64,000 nucleotides of DNA from Gp6-AA40 sp050742535 (GCA_050742535.1 JBOGIQ010000001.1:6067-70066), one strand, 5' to 3'; positions 24,825-34,363 are shown, counted from the first letter of the stretch. Numbers and translations: made by a program. Notes: generated by a model not told the origin, from the sequence alone.

Positions 24825-25762
24825 CAGTAATTCTTGCGCAGATCCATCCCCTTATACAGGCTGGCGACCTCGTCGCCGTATCCGTTGAACATCTGCGTCC
24901 GCGTCGACCGGAAGAGCGACGGCAGACGCGCCTCGGTTGCCTGGCTGTGCCGCGGATGAGCGACAGTCGGGTTCACGTTGGAGTAGAAGCCGTAGGCTTC
25001 CGGCCAGTTGATCATCCATGACGTCTGCGGCTGCTTCTCGACGAAACGGATCCGGACGATGGACTTGATGCCCTTGAACCCGTACTTCCAGGGCACCACC
25101 AGACGCAGCGGCGCACCGTTCTGGTTCGGCAGCACCTCCCCGTAGATACCGACGGCAAGAATGGTCAGCGGATGGAGCGCTTCATCCAGCCGCAGGCCCT
25201 CGACGTATGGCCACTCGAGCACGTCGCTGCGCTGACCGCGCATCTGCCCCGTATCGTGGGCAGTGGTGAACTCGACGAATCGAGCCTTCGACGTCGGCTC
25301 CACTCGCTTGATCAGATTGGCGAGCGGGAAGCCGACCCAGGGAATCACCATCGACCAGCCTTCGACGCAGCGCATGCGATAGATCCGGTCCTCGAGCGTT
25401 TCGCCTTTGAGGATGTCCTCGAGGTTCAGGCGGCCCCGTTTCGCGCACTCGCCGTCGATGGCCACGGTCCAGGGCTGCGGCGGACGGTACCGTGGCGCGT
25501 AGACGGCCGGGTCGCTCTTATCCGTGCCGAACTCATAGAAGTTGTTGTAGGTGGTGACCTGCTCCCAGGTGTTGGGCTTTTCGGTCGTGCTCAGCGCGCT
25601 GCGGATGGTGGTGAGCTTGCGCCCGTGCGCCGCCGGCTGCTGGGCGGACACGGAATCGGCGAGCACGGTTGCGCCCCCCGCAACCATCATGCTTTGCATG
25701 AACGACCGGCGGTTCAGATACACCCGGCGTGCGGTGATCTCCGAGCTGGGAATCCTTGCCAT
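24824..25762 (-). CDS. msrP: Protein-methionine-sulfoxide reductase catalytic subunit MsrP
   Basis: 312-residue molybdopterin enzyme that repairs methionine sulfoxide in periplasmic proteins. Residues 17-45 form a Tat-like signal (NRRSFMQSMMVAGG). The Mo-ligating cysteine is Cys132 in YRMRCVEGWSMVIPW; the C-terminal blocks VPWKYGFKGIKSI and MINWPEAYGFYSNVNP are diagnostic of MsrP/YedY. The usual membrane partner MsrQ is not adjacent. It lies in the molybdenum-cofactor region and uses unmodified Mo-MPT. Confidence 0.94.
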   Translation of the reverse strand: MARIPSSEITARRVYLNRRSFMQSMMVAGGATVLADSVSAQQPAAHGRKLTTIRSALSTTEKPNTWEQVTTYNNFYEFGTDKSDPAVYAPRYRPPQPWTVAIDGECAKRGRLNLEDILKGETLEDRIYRMRCVEGWSMVIPWVGFPLANLIKRVEPTSKARFVEFTTAHDTGQMRGQRSDVLEWPYVEGLRLDEALHPLTILAVGIYGEVLPNQNGAPLRLVVPWKYGFKGIKSIVRIRFVEKQPQTSWMINWPEAYGFYSNVNPTVAHPRHSQATEARLPSLFRSTRTQMFNGYGDEVASLYKGMDLRKNY

Positions 25763-25831
25763 GCTGCCTCCAGCCGTTTAGACGCCGTCGGCGTCTATTT
25801 GTCCGGGGTCCCGTGCTATAAGGTGCGCGCC

Positions 25832-26473
25832 ATGCTCGTGAGCCGTTCCGTTCTCATTCTGCTGACGGTGACCCTGAGTGCTTCTCCGTTACAGGCTCAG
25901 GAGCCAGACGCATACAGTCAGCTCGTGGAACGGCTGAAATCCGGCGATCGCACGGTGGATTTTACCGAGTTGCGGATGGCTTTTACCGAGACGGCCAACT
26001 ACAACGGGATGATGATGGGCGTCTACCGGCAGCTCTGGAACCCGCTCAACACAAAGGACTTCGAAGGCGCACTGAAGGTGGTCGACGTCGTGCTCCGAAG
26101 GAATTACGCGGAGCCGAACGCTCACATGGTGGCTGCGATTGCCCATTCCCAGCTTGGACGCCAGGAGGAGTCGCAGTTTCACCGTTTCGTTGCCGAGGGC
26201 CTGGTGCGGTCGATCATGTCGCAGGGTGACGGCAAGACGCAGGAGACCGCATACCAGGTGATCGACATCAGCGAGGAGTATGCGGTCTTCCGGATGATGG
26301 GTCTGACCCTGCGGTCACAAGGAGCCTCTGCACCGAAGGACGGAGAACCGATCGTCGATACGATGACCCTTCTCGACAATCGGACGAAGGAAGAGCGGGT
26401 GATGTATTTCGCGGTGGAGAATCGCGCGTCGCTGGCGAAGAAGCGAGCCGCCGCGGCTCAGGCTCCCCGCTGA
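25832..26473 (+). CDS. DUF4919-type exported protein
   Basis: 213 residues with a clear signal peptide (LVSRSVLILLTVTLSASPLQAQ). The mature part starts YSQLVERLKSGDRTVDFTELRMAFTE, matching DUF4919, a helical-repeat-like family of unknown function. ATG 25832 follows AAGGTG at a normal distance. It diverges from msrP and stands alone. Confidence 0.75.
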   Translation: MLVSRSVLILLTVTLSASPLQAQEPDAYSQLVERLKSGDRTVDFTELRMAFTETANYNGMMMGVYRQLWNPLNTKDFEGALKVVDVVLRRNYAEPNAHMVAAIAHSQLGRQEESQFHRFVAEGLVRSIMSQGDGKTQETAYQVIDISEEYAVFRMMGLTLRSQGASAPKDGEPIVDTMTLLDNRTKEERVMYFAVENRASLAKKRAAAAQAPR

Positions 26474-26484
26474 CCGTCCTTGGT

Positions 26485-26509
26485 ACGTAGTGTCCGCCTT
26501 CAGGCGGAC
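26485..26509. repeat. GTCCGCCT-TC-AGGCGGAC palindromic element
   Basis: Perfect 8-bp arms preceded by ACGTAGT, between convergent genes. Other copies: 14225-14249, three in the aldehyde oxidoreductase gene (28233-28330) and 50458-50480. Confidence 0.8.
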
Positions 26510-26518
26510 GACGGGGTC

Positions 26519-27349
26519 TCAGTCTGGCGTTGGGCGTTCGACGCCCTCCACGACCAGAAACTCCACCGGCCCTGTCGTTGACTCCAGCTTCAGTCCGAGC
26601 TGCTCGTGGAGTGCGGCGAACAGCGTCGGCAGATTGTTGTCTGGTCCCGCCGCCGCCTGCAGACCCATGCGGGCGAACCGGAGGTCGAGGTCGTAAGTCC
26701 CGGTCAGCCCAGTGCGATCCACGACCATTCGTCCGGCGCTGCCGCCGAGCGATCCTGCCAGGTTCGCCAGACTTACGGCGCCGCCCTGGATGATCGAACC
26801 GGTCGCGTCTGTGAACATGGAGCGCATGCCGCACACCATGAGCTCGCCGGCCTGCGGCGGCGGAATCGTAACCCCGGGCCCACCGGAGACGCCCCCCTCC
26901 CGGCACTCGCTGGACAGCTTCAGATTTGGGCCGAGACGCCGGTCCGACCGGGCCACGACCAGGGCGTAGATGGGCTGATCGCGCATTTCCATACGCGCCA
27001 CGAGCCTGAACCGATCCGCAAGCAGCGCGCGCAGCATAAGTGAAAGCTGATTGTCCGGGGCGCCGGCCGGCGCGCGCGCGATGACGTCGAACCGCTCGGA
27101 GTCCATCCACGAGGGTCCGCCAACGACGCGCTCGAGGCGCAGCCCGTACGCACTCGAGATCAGCATCCGTAGCGGATAGTTCGTGAACGTCATCGACCCA
27201 TTGCCGAACCGGGCCGACTGGCTGCCAGCGCCCGTGTTCGGCCTCACCGACGCGACCTCGAACGCGGGGGCCGGAGACTGCGCCTGTCCAGCGATTGTCA
27301 CGAGACGCCCGCTGGCCAGCAGGACTGTCAATGCGGCGATTCGACGCAT
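26519..27349 (-). CDS. TIGR03435-family secreted protein, copy 1
   Basis: 276 residues with a signal peptide ending near AGQAQ. TIGR03435 features: PAFEVASVRPNTG, FTNYPLRMLISSAYGL, MLRALLADRFRL, VVDRTGLTGTYDLDL and the C-terminal LGLKLESTTGPVEFLVVEGVERPTPD. The family is expanded in acidobacteria and its function is unknown. ATG 27349 follows GGAGA. Two further copies are at 34-36 kb. Confidence 0.88.
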   Translation of the reverse strand: MRRIAALTVLLASGRLVTIAGQAQSPAPAFEVASVRPNTGAGSQSARFGNGSMTFTNYPLRMLISSAYGLRLERVVGGPSWMDSERFDVIARAPAGAPDNQLSLMLRALLADRFRLVARMEMRDQPIYALVVARSDRRLGPNLKLSSECREGGVSGGPGVTIPPPQAGELMVCGMRSMFTDATGSIIQGGAVSLANLAGSLGGSAGRMVVDRTGLTGTYDLDLRFARMGLQAAAGPDNNLPTLFAALHEQLGLKLESTTGPVEFLVVEGVERPTPD

Positions 27350-27399
27350 AGAGTCTCCGTGATGCCTTAGACGAGCGCCGCCGGTGCCGGTTGGTGCGG

Positions 27400-29241
27400 T
27401 CAGACTCCGCGCTGACGGTGATATTCCGCAACAAGCTCGTTGAGGCGGTTGCGGCTCAGTGAAGCCGCCGGGTCGTCCGGCAGCGGCGTAGTCAGGAAGC
27501 GCTCCGGCAGCGTGTCCTCCGCAGGCGTCCACCCGGCGAGAAGATTGAACCGGCGCTTGGCTGCGACGATGCGTTTGGCCGTCTCGCGGAGTTCGCCGGC
27601 CGTGGCATCCCATCCAGTGACGGCACGGAGCATCACGGCGGCTTCCGCGTAGAAATCCTCGAACACGCCGCGCAGGAACTTGCAGACGATGAGCGAGTCC
27701 ATCAGCGCGGCCTTGTCCTCGGTCTCGATGGCGTGGCGGACCGCGTCGAGCGTCACGTTCCGGCGATCGACCTTGTCCGAGAAGTCCACCTCGTAGGCGC
27801 CGCTGCGGTTGTGGTCGGCGCCGCGCGGGCCGACGGCGAATCCAAGCGCCATCGTCTGCAGCGCCCGCGGTTCGTACCCGGGAATCTCCAGCCCCTTGAC
27901 CTGTGGGGCGATGGAGAGGCTGTCGTGCCCGATGGCCTGGGCGGCGCGGCGGCTGCCTTCGGCGAGCACGCGACCGATTCCCATGCGCGACCCGATCAGC
28001 TCGATGGCTCGCAGCAGCGCGCCGCCGCTGCCGAAACGCAGCCACGGCTCGTCCAGCCATCCGCGCTCGACGCACTCCATCGCGAAGGCGATTGTTCCGC
28101 CCGCGCTGATCGTGTCGAGGCCGAGCTCGTCGCAGCGGCGGGATGCGCGCAGGACGACGTCGGGATCGCCGATGCCGCAGAGCGAACCGAGCGCGAACAG
28201 GCTCTCGTATTCGACGCGAACGCCGTCGTTCTGGTCCGCCTGAAGGCGGACACTACGGCCATCGTCGTTCCGGTCCGCCTGAAGGCGGACACTACGTACG
28301 CCGTCGTAGTGTCCGCCTTTAGGCGGACCCAACGAATAAATATGCTCACAGCCGATCGTGCACGTCACGCAGCTCTCGCGCGTCTTCGAGCGCGTCGCCG
28401 TCAGCTGCTCGGGCGAGAGATTGACGGCGTCCTCGAACGTGCCGCTCTGAAAGTTTCGCGTCGGCAGCGCGTTGAAGCGGTTGAATGTCAGGAGGTTGGT
28501 CGCCGTCCCGAGCTCGCGGTACTTCGCCGTCGCCGGGCCGAACGACCGCTTCGAGAGGTCGCGACTGAGGGCCGTCAGTTCCTGCGGATGGGCCCACTCG
28601 ACGCGGAGCGTGCCGCGGACGGCAATCGCCTTGATGTTCTTCGCTCCGAGCACGGCTCCGCTTCCACCTCGTCCCGCGTGCCGGCCGTCGTGCGAGATGG
28701 TCGCGTACCGAACGAGCTGCTCGCCGGCTGGACCGATCGAGGCGACGCGGTACTCCGGACCAAGCTCGGCTCGCAGGCGAGACTCGGTGTCCTGGCACGT
28801 CGCTCCGCGATACGCGGCTGCCGGTACAACACGCACCCGCGCCTGTTCCTCGCGTCCGTCCTGTTCGACGACGAGCACCGAGAGCTCTGCGGCGCGGCCG
28901 ACGATCATCAACGCATCGCAGCCGCAGCGCTTTCCGGCCACCGCAAAGCCGCTGCTGGCCAGCGAGTCGTTGATTCGCTCGGTGAGCGGGCTCTTGCTGA
29001 CGACGGCGAACTTGGCGGAGGTCGTCAAGGGGCTGCCCACAAGCGGGCTGAACGCGAACACGAGCGGGGCCTCAGGCGCCAGTGGATCGACGTTCGCCGC
29101 ACCTTCGTCGAGCAGCAGCCGGACGCCAAGACCGCTGCCGCCGAGAAACTGACGGAGCGTCGCGTCGTCGAGAGGTACGCGCGTGGCCGAACCGGCCGTG
29201 ACGTCTATGCGGAGGTAGGAGCCGTGGTAGCCATGAGGCAT
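27400..29241 (-). CDS. Tungsten-type aldehyde:ferredoxin oxidoreductase
   Basis: 613-residue AOR-family enzyme, which oxidises aldehydes to acids (or the reverse with low-potential donors) at a tungsten or molybdenum bis-pterin and a 4Fe-4S cluster. N-terminal domain: FLGGSGLGVRLLLDE, SPLTTSAKFAVVSKSPLTE and GPAGEQLVRYATI; cluster cysteines in ESCVTCTIGC near 300, last cysteine in SLIVCKFLRGVF near 545. Between the cluster motif and EYESLFALGSLC lie about 35 extra residues encoded by three palindromic elements (28233-28330). MoaD lies one base upstream. The locus is short for its family only if the insert is ignored, so the enzyme seems intact. Confidence 0.9.
   Translation of the reverse strand: MPHGYHGSYLRIDVTAGSATRVPLDDATLRQFLGGSGLGVRLLLDEGAANVDPLAPEAPLVFAFSPLVGSPLTTSAKFAVVSKSPLTERINDSLASSGFAVAGKRCGCDALMIVGRAAELSVLVVEQDGREEQARVRVVPAAAYRGATCQDTESRLRAELGPEYRVASIGPAGEQLVRYATISHDGRHAGRGGSGAVLGAKNIKAIAVRGTLRVEWAHPQELTALSRDLSKRSFGPATAKYRELGTATNLLTFNRFNALPTRNFQSGTFEDAVNLSPEQLTATRSKTRESCVTCTIGCEHIYSLGPPKGGHYDGVRSVRLQADRNDDGRSVRLQADQNDGVRVEYESLFALGSLCGIGDPDVVLRASRRCDELGLDTISAGGTIAFAMECVERGWLDEPWLRFGSGGALLRAIELIGSRMGIGRVLAEGSRRAAQAIGHDSLSIAPQVKGLEIPGYEPRALQTMALGFAVGPRGADHNRSGAYEVDFSDKVDRRNVTLDAVRHAIETEDKAALMDSLIVCKFLRGVFEDFYAEAAVMLRAVTGWDATAGELRETAKRIVAAKRRFNLLAGWTPAEDTLPERFLTTPLPDDPAASLSRNRLNELVAEYHRQRGV
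28233..28330. repeat. Three GTCCGCC/GGCGGAC palindromes in frame in the AOR gene
   Basis: Copies at 28233-28256 and 28272-28295 in one orientation and 28306-28330 in the other. On the coding strand two are read as RSVRLQAD. Confidence 0.85.
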
Positions 29242-29242
29242 C

Positions 29243-29497
29243 TCAGCCTCCGGCGTCGGCGGACAGGATAAGCACGCAGTCATCGGCGCCGAGCGGCGTC
29301 CCGGGGTCGCTGATGAATTCGTCGCCGTTGAGATTGGCCGCGAACGAGGGATGCAGGCGGTCGCCGGCGATAACCTCGGCGAGGGCAGGCAGCCGGCTGG
29401 AGAGCGTTTCCAGCAGCTGGCCCAGCGTCCGGGCTTCGACAACCATCTCGGCCACGCCAGCGCGCTGGCGTGGGACTCCCAGGAACTCGACGTACAT
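29243..29497 (-). CDS. moaD: MoaD-like sulfur carrier for the AOR
   Basis: 84-residue ubiquitin-fold protein ending in the diglycine needed for thiocarboxylation (LSADAGG). YVEFLGVPRQRAG at the start and PGTPLGADDCVLIL near the end fit MoaD, the sulfur donor subunit of molybdopterin synthase. ATG 29497 gives the canonical first strand. A one-base gap to the AOR start indicates tight coupling, as commonly seen for AOR operons. Confidence 0.9.
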   Translation of the reverse strand: MYVEFLGVPRQRAGVAEMVVEARTLGQLLETLSSRLPALAEVIAGDRLHPSFAANLNGDEFISDPGTPLGADDCVLILSADAGG

Positions 29498-29516
29498 CGC
29501 TTGGTCTATTGTCCTA

Positions 29517-29538
29517 GCTTCCGGCGTCGGCCGGAAGC
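29517..29538. repeat. GCTTCCGGC...GCCGGAAGC palindrome in divergent region
   Basis: Perfect 9-bp arms around GTCG... between moaD and the formate dehydrogenase operon, followed by the AT-rich stretch 29546-29580 that probably holds the fds promoter. Confidence 0.6.
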
Positions 29539-29580
29539 CACGTGATAGCATTGCAAAAAACCCAATGAATATTGAGAGTT

Positions 29581-31362
29581 ATGAGCAGTCCGACATCCCA
29601 GCCGCCGATCAAGCCGACCGCTAAAAGTGGCAGAGGTGGCAAGCGGGGGAAGGTTCGCGCGACGCCCAAGGGGCGGGTCGTCGATCCGAAAGCCCGCGAG
29701 GAAGTGCGTGCGCTGCTTGGCGACGCCCCCCGCCGCCGCGACCTGCTGATCGAGCACCTGCACAAGATCCAGGACCGGTACCACTGTCTGTCGGCCCCGC
29801 ATCTCGTCGCGCTCGCCGCCGAGATGAAGCTGGCGATGACCGAGGTGTACGAGGTGGCGACCTTCTATCACCACTTCGACGTGGTCAAGGAGGGCGACGC
29901 GGCGCCGCCGTCGATCACCGTGCGGGTGTGCGATTCGATCGCCTGTGAGCTTGCGGGCTCGCACCAGCTGCTGGAGAAGCTGCCGTCGCTCCTCGGCGCT
30001 GGCATCAGGGTGCTTCACGCTCCGTGTGTTGGACGCTGCGAGACCGCTCCCGTGGCGGTTGTCGGGCAGAACCCGATTCCCAACGCCACCACCGAACAGG
30101 TGGTGTCCGTGGTGCGGCAGGGTCACGTGACGCACCCGCGAGACGACGAAGCGGCGATGCACCCGCATTTCAGCGTCGTCACACCGGGGCATATCGACTA
30201 CAAGGCATACCGCGCGGCGGGTGGTTATGCGCTGGCTGCCGCGTGCAGCGCAGGCACGCGCACGCCGGCGGATGTCATCGCCTTGATGGAAGATTCGGGG
30301 CTCCGCGGGCTCGGCGGCGCGGGATTCCCGGCGGGCCGCAAGTGGAAGCTGGTCTCCGCGGAGCCGGCGCCGCGGCTGATGGCGATCAACATCGACGAAG
30401 GGGAGCCGGGCACGTTCAAGGATCGCTACTACCTCGAGCGCGATCCGCATCGATTCATCGAAGGCGCGCTCATCGCGGCATGGGCCGTCGGCATCGACGC
30501 GATCTACATCTATCTGCGCGACGAGTATCACGGCTGCCGCGCCATCCTCGAACGCGAGGTTGCGGCCCTGCAGGCGGATCCGCCATGCACGCTGCCCGAG
30601 ATTCATCTTCGCCGCGGCGCCGGCGCGTACATCTGCGGCGAAGAGTCGTCGATGATCGAGTCGATCGAAGGCAAACGCGGCGAGCCGCGGCTGCGGCCGC
30701 CCTACGTGGCGCAAGTCGGTCTGTTCGGACGTCCCACGCTCGAGCACAACATGGAAACGCTCCACTGGGTGCGCGAGATCATCGAGAAGGGCCCCGGCTG
30801 GTTTTCCGGCCACGGCCGCCACGGGCGCACGGGACTGCGCTCGTTTTCCGTCAGCGGCCGGGTCGTCAAACCCGGGGTGCACCTCGCGCCCGCCGGCATC
30901 ACGCTGCGCGAGCTGGTGGACGAATACTGCGGCGGCATGCTGCCCGGCCACGAGCTCTACGGCTATCTGCCGGGCGGCGCATCGGGCGGAATTCTCCCCG
31001 CGTCGATGGCCGACATTCCGCTCGACTTCGATACGCTGAATCAGTACGGCTGCTTCATCGGTTCGGCCGCCATCGTCGTGTTATCGAATCACGATACGGC
31101 CGCGGCGGCGGCCCGCAACGTGATGAAGTTCTTCGCCGACGAGTCGTGCGGTCAGTGCACGCCGTGCCGTGTCGGCACGGCAAAGGCGTTGCAGCTCATG
31201 GGCGAGAAACGCTGGGATCAGCCACTCATTCAGGAGCTGTCGCAGGCGATGATGGACGCATCGATTTGCGGCCTCGGCCAGGCGGCCCCGAATCCGGCGT
31301 TAAGCGTGTTGAAATACTTTCCCCAGGAAGTGGGCGATCCTTTCAGGGGGACTAAACAGTAG
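29581..31362 (+). CDS. fdsB: NAD-dependent formate dehydrogenase beta subunit (NuoE-NuoF fusion)
   Basis: 593 residues. A basic N-terminal tail precedes a NuoE/FdsG-like thioredoxin-fold 2Fe-2S domain (cysteines in VCDSIACELAG and CVGRCETAP, about residues 115-160). A NuoF/FdsB-like domain follows with FMN/NADH binding (GLRGLGGAGFPAGRKWK, INIDEGEPGTFKDRYYLE), YICGEESSMIESIEGKRGEP and the 4Fe-4S motif ESCGQCTPCRVG near 520. It passes formate electrons to NAD+. ATG 29581 chosen over TTG 29572. It precedes the alpha subunit by 31 bases, where a hairpin lies. Confidence 0.92.
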   Translation: MSSPTSQPPIKPTAKSGRGGKRGKVRATPKGRVVDPKAREEVRALLGDAPRRRDLLIEHLHKIQDRYHCLSAPHLVALAAEMKLAMTEVYEVATFYHHFDVVKEGDAAPPSITVRVCDSIACELAGSHQLLEKLPSLLGAGIRVLHAPCVGRCETAPVAVVGQNPIPNATTEQVVSVVRQGHVTHPRDDEAAMHPHFSVVTPGHIDYKAYRAAGGYALAAACSAGTRTPADVIALMEDSGLRGLGGAGFPAGRKWKLVSAEPAPRLMAINIDEGEPGTFKDRYYLERDPHRFIEGALIAAWAVGIDAIYIYLRDEYHGCRAILEREVAALQADPPCTLPEIHLRRGAGAYICGEESSMIESIEGKRGEPRLRPPYVAQVGLFGRPTLEHNMETLHWVREIIEKGPGWFSGHGRHGRTGLRSFSVSGRVVKPGVHLAPAGITLRELVDEYCGGMLPGHELYGYLPGGASGGILPASMADIPLDFDTLNQYGCFIGSAAIVVLSNHDTAAAAARNVMKFFADESCGQCTPCRVGTAKALQLMGEKRWDQPLIQELSQAMMDASICGLGQAAPNPALSVLKYFPQEVGDPFRGTKQ

Positions 31363-31382
31363 GGCGCCCATTTATGGGTGCC
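31363..31382. repeat. GGCGCCCATTTATGGGTGCC palindrome between fds genes
   Basis: 8-bp-arm hairpin immediately after the beta-subunit stop and 12 bases before the alpha-subunit ATG; could affect the alpha-subunit's translation. Confidence 0.65.
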
Positions 31383-31393
31383 ACATAGTCACC

Positions 31394-34207
31394 ATGCTGC
31401 AAAAGAACACTGCGGTGCCGGTCGTGACGCCGGTTTCCTTCAGGCTGAACGGACAGGCCGTCGTCGGCAGCTCGGACGAGACGATTCTGCAGACAGCTGA
31501 TCGGCTCGGTGTCGAGATTCCCCGCCTCTGCTACATGGAGGGCATGCGCGCGGACGGCAACTGCCGGACGTGCATGGTGGAGATCAAGGGCGAGCGCGTG
31601 CTCGCGCCGTCGTGCTGCCGCTATCCGAAAGAGGGGATGGAGGTCACCACCAACAACCAGCGCGCGCTGATCAGTCAGAAGATGTCGATCGAGCTGCTGC
31701 TCGCCGACATGCCCGAGACGGAGTACACACGCAATTCCGAGCTCGATTTCTGGGCGAAGAAGCTGGACATCGGCAAGCCGCGGTTCAAGTCGCGGCAGCA
31801 GCCCGTGGAAGACCTCTCACACCCGGCCATGGCGGTGCACCTCGATGCCTGCATTCAGTGCAAGCGGTGCGTGCGCGCCTGCCGTGAGGAACAGGTCAAC
31901 GACGTCATCGGCTACGCCTTCCGCGCCGGCGCCTCGAAGATCGTGTTCGACCTCGACGACCCGATGGGCGATTCCACGTGCGTGGCGTGCGGCGAGTGCG
32001 TCCAGGCGTGCCCGACCGGCGCGCTGATGCCGGCGCGCGACGTCGGCAAGGTCGTTCCGGATACGCAGGTCGAGTCCGTCTGCCCGTACTGCGGCGTCGG
32101 CTGCCAGTTGACCTACAACGTCAAGGACAACCAGATCATCTACGTGCAGGGCAAGGACGGTCCGGCCAACTCGAGCCGCCTGTGCGTGAAGGGCCGCTAC
32201 GGCTTCGACTACGTCCATCACAAGCAGCGGCTCACCACTCCTCTGATCCGGAAAGAGGGCGTACCCAAGCACAAGGACTTCGTCGTCGATCCCGACAACT
32301 GGCGCGACGTGTTCCGCGAAGCGACCTGGGACGAGGCGCTGGACCGCGCCGCCGGCGGCCTGCGGACAATCCGCGACACCTACGGGAAGCGCGCCCTGGC
32401 CGGCTTCGGCTCCGCGAAAGGGACCAACGAAGAGGCCTATTTATTCCAGAAACTCGTGCGCACCGGGTTCGGCTCGAACAACGTGGACCATTGCACGCGC
32501 TTGTGCCATGCGTCGAGCGTCGCCGCGCTGATGGAAGGCATCAACTCGGGCGCGGTGTCCAATCAGGTGCGCGACGTCGCCAATTCCGAGGTCATCTTCG
32601 TCATCGGCGCCAATCCGACGGTGAACCATCCCGTCGCGGCAACGTTCATCAAGAACGCCGCCAAAGCCGGGAAGACACTCATCGTCGCGGATCCCCGCAG
32701 GAGCGATCTCGCTCGCCACGCGAAGTACTACCTGCAGTTCAATCCGGACACCGATGTGGCGCTGCTCAACGCGATGCTGCACGTGATCGTCGAGGAAGGC
32801 CTCGTCGACAAGGCCTTCGTGGCGAGCCGTACGTCCGGTTACGACGCCCTGGCCGAGAACGTCAAGAAGTTCTCGCCCGAGAAGATGGCGCCGATCTGCG
32901 GTATTCCCGCGGAGACGATTCGCGACGTCGCGCGGGCGTACGCGACGTCCGCCGCCTCGATCATCCTGTGGGGCATGGGCATCTCGCAGCATGTGCACGG
33001 CACCGACAACGCGCGCTGCCTGATCGCATTGGCGCTCTCGACCGGGCAGATCGGCAAGCCGGGTTCCGGCCTGCATCCGCTGCGCGGACAGAACAACGTC
33101 CAGGGCGCGTCGGACTCGGGACTGATTCCGATGTTCTACCCGGACTATCAGCGCGTGAATACACCCGAAGCGCGTCAGCGGTTTGAAATATTGTGGAAGA
33201 CCCCACTCGACCCCGATCCGGGCCTGACCGTCGTCGAGATCATGAACGCCGCCAAGAAGCGCGAGATTCGCGGCATGTACATCATGGGCGAGAACCCCGC
33301 GATGTCGGATCCGGACGTCGATCACGCGCGCGAGGCGATGGCCGCGCTCGACCACCTGGTGGTGCAGGACATCTTCCTGACGGAGACGGCGTATCTGGCG
33401 GACGTCATTCTGCCCGCCACCGCGTGGCCGGAGAAGGTCGGCACCGTCACGAATACCGACCGCATGGTCCAGCTCGGACGCAAAGCGATCGAACCTCCGG
33501 GCGACGCACGCGAGGACTTCTGGATCATCAACGAGCTTGGCCGGCGCATCGGTCTCGACTGGAACTATGCGCATCCGCGCGATGCGTTCAACGAGATGCG
33601 GACGTGCATGGATTCGATCGCCGGCATTACCTGGGACCGGCTCGAACGCGAATCGTCCGTCACGTATCCGTGCGTCGAGGAGGGCGATCCCGGCGATCCG
33701 GTGGTCTTCATCGAAAACTTTCCCACGCCGTCGGGCCGTGGCAAGTTCGTCCCGGCGGACCTCATCTCCGCGGCCGAGCAGCCGAACGCCGAATACCCGA
33801 TGGTGCTCATCACCGGCCGGCAGCTCGAGCACTGGCATACCGGCTCGATGACACGCCGCGCCAGCAACCTCGACGCGCTCGAGCCGGAACCGGTCGCGTC
33901 GGTGCACCCGCTCGACCTCGAAGACATGGGTGCCGCCCCGGGCGACGTCGTCACGATCGCGTCGCGCCGCGGAACGATCTCCCTCTACGCGCGTGCGGAC
34001 GATGGGACGCCGCGCGGGACCGTATTCGTGCCGTTCTGCTTCTACGAGGCGGCGGCGAACATGCTGACCAATCCGGTGCTCGATCCGTTCGGGAAGATTC
34101 CGGAGTTCAAGTACTGCGCGGTGAAGGTGACGAAGGGCGGCGTGGTGCCGGAGCACATGAGCTTCGGCGGAGGAGTGCTGCTCGACGAAGTGGCCCCAGG
34201 GCGCTGA
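31394..34207 (+). CDS. fdsA: Formate dehydrogenase alpha subunit
   Basis: 937-residue cytoplasmic molybdopterin (bis-MGD) enzyme, FdsA/FdhF type. Order: 2Fe-2S domain (CYMEGMRADGNCRTC near 50-63), NuoG-like domain with ferredoxin motifs CIQCKRCVRAC and CVACGECVQACP, the 4Fe-4S motif CPYCGVGCQ near 230, and the catalytic domain with active-site Cys371 in CTRLCHASSV (a cysteine, not selenocysteine). C-terminal domain includes GRQLEHWHTGSMTRR. It oxidises formate to CO2 and is the logical end of the H4MPT route encoded upstream. No fdhD or FdsD-size gene follows; only an 11-codon frame is seen at 34210-34245. Confidence 0.95.
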   Translation: MLQKNTAVPVVTPVSFRLNGQAVVGSSDETILQTADRLGVEIPRLCYMEGMRADGNCRTCMVEIKGERVLAPSCCRYPKEGMEVTTNNQRALISQKMSIELLLADMPETEYTRNSELDFWAKKLDIGKPRFKSRQQPVEDLSHPAMAVHLDACIQCKRCVRACREEQVNDVIGYAFRAGASKIVFDLDDPMGDSTCVACGECVQACPTGALMPARDVGKVVPDTQVESVCPYCGVGCQLTYNVKDNQIIYVQGKDGPANSSRLCVKGRYGFDYVHHKQRLTTPLIRKEGVPKHKDFVVDPDNWRDVFREATWDEALDRAAGGLRTIRDTYGKRALAGFGSAKGTNEEAYLFQKLVRTGFGSNNVDHCTRLCHASSVAALMEGINSGAVSNQVRDVANSEVIFVIGANPTVNHPVAATFIKNAAKAGKTLIVADPRRSDLARHAKYYLQFNPDTDVALLNAMLHVIVEEGLVDKAFVASRTSGYDALAENVKKFSPEKMAPICGIPAETIRDVARAYATSAASIILWGMGISQHVHGTDNARCLIALALSTGQIGKPGSGLHPLRGQNNVQGASDSGLIPMFYPDYQRVNTPEARQRFEILWKTPLDPDPGLTVVEIMNAAKKREIRGMYIMGENPAMSDPDVDHAREAMAALDHLVVQDIFLTETAYLADVILPATAWPEKVGTVTNTDRMVQLGRKAIEPPGDAREDFWIINELGRRIGLDWNYAHPRDAFNEMRTCMDSIAGITWDRLERESSVTYPCVEEGDPGDPVVFIENFPTPSGRGKFVPADLISAAEQPNAEYPMVLITGRQLEHWHTGSMTRRASNLDALEPEPVASVHPLDLEDMGAAPGDVVTIASRRGTISLYARADDGTPRGTVFVPFCFYEAAANMLTNPVLDPFGKIPEFKYCAVKVTKGGVVPEHMSFGGGVLLDEVAPGR

Positions 34208-34363
34208 TCATGCCGTTCGTCATCCAGCCGCACACCGGCGGCTGATCGGCAAGACGTTAGGCAAGGGTGGTCACGACTGAGGTGGAGAACGCGCGCCCTG
34301 CATTCGAAGAGGCGACGCAGGCGAACGATGTCTCAGTGACGGATTTCTGAAACTCGCGTTGGG

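Noticed and set aside
34210..34245. 11-codon frame after fdsA as a formate dehydrogenase delta subunit
   Set aside because: Far too short and without similarity to FdsD that I can see.
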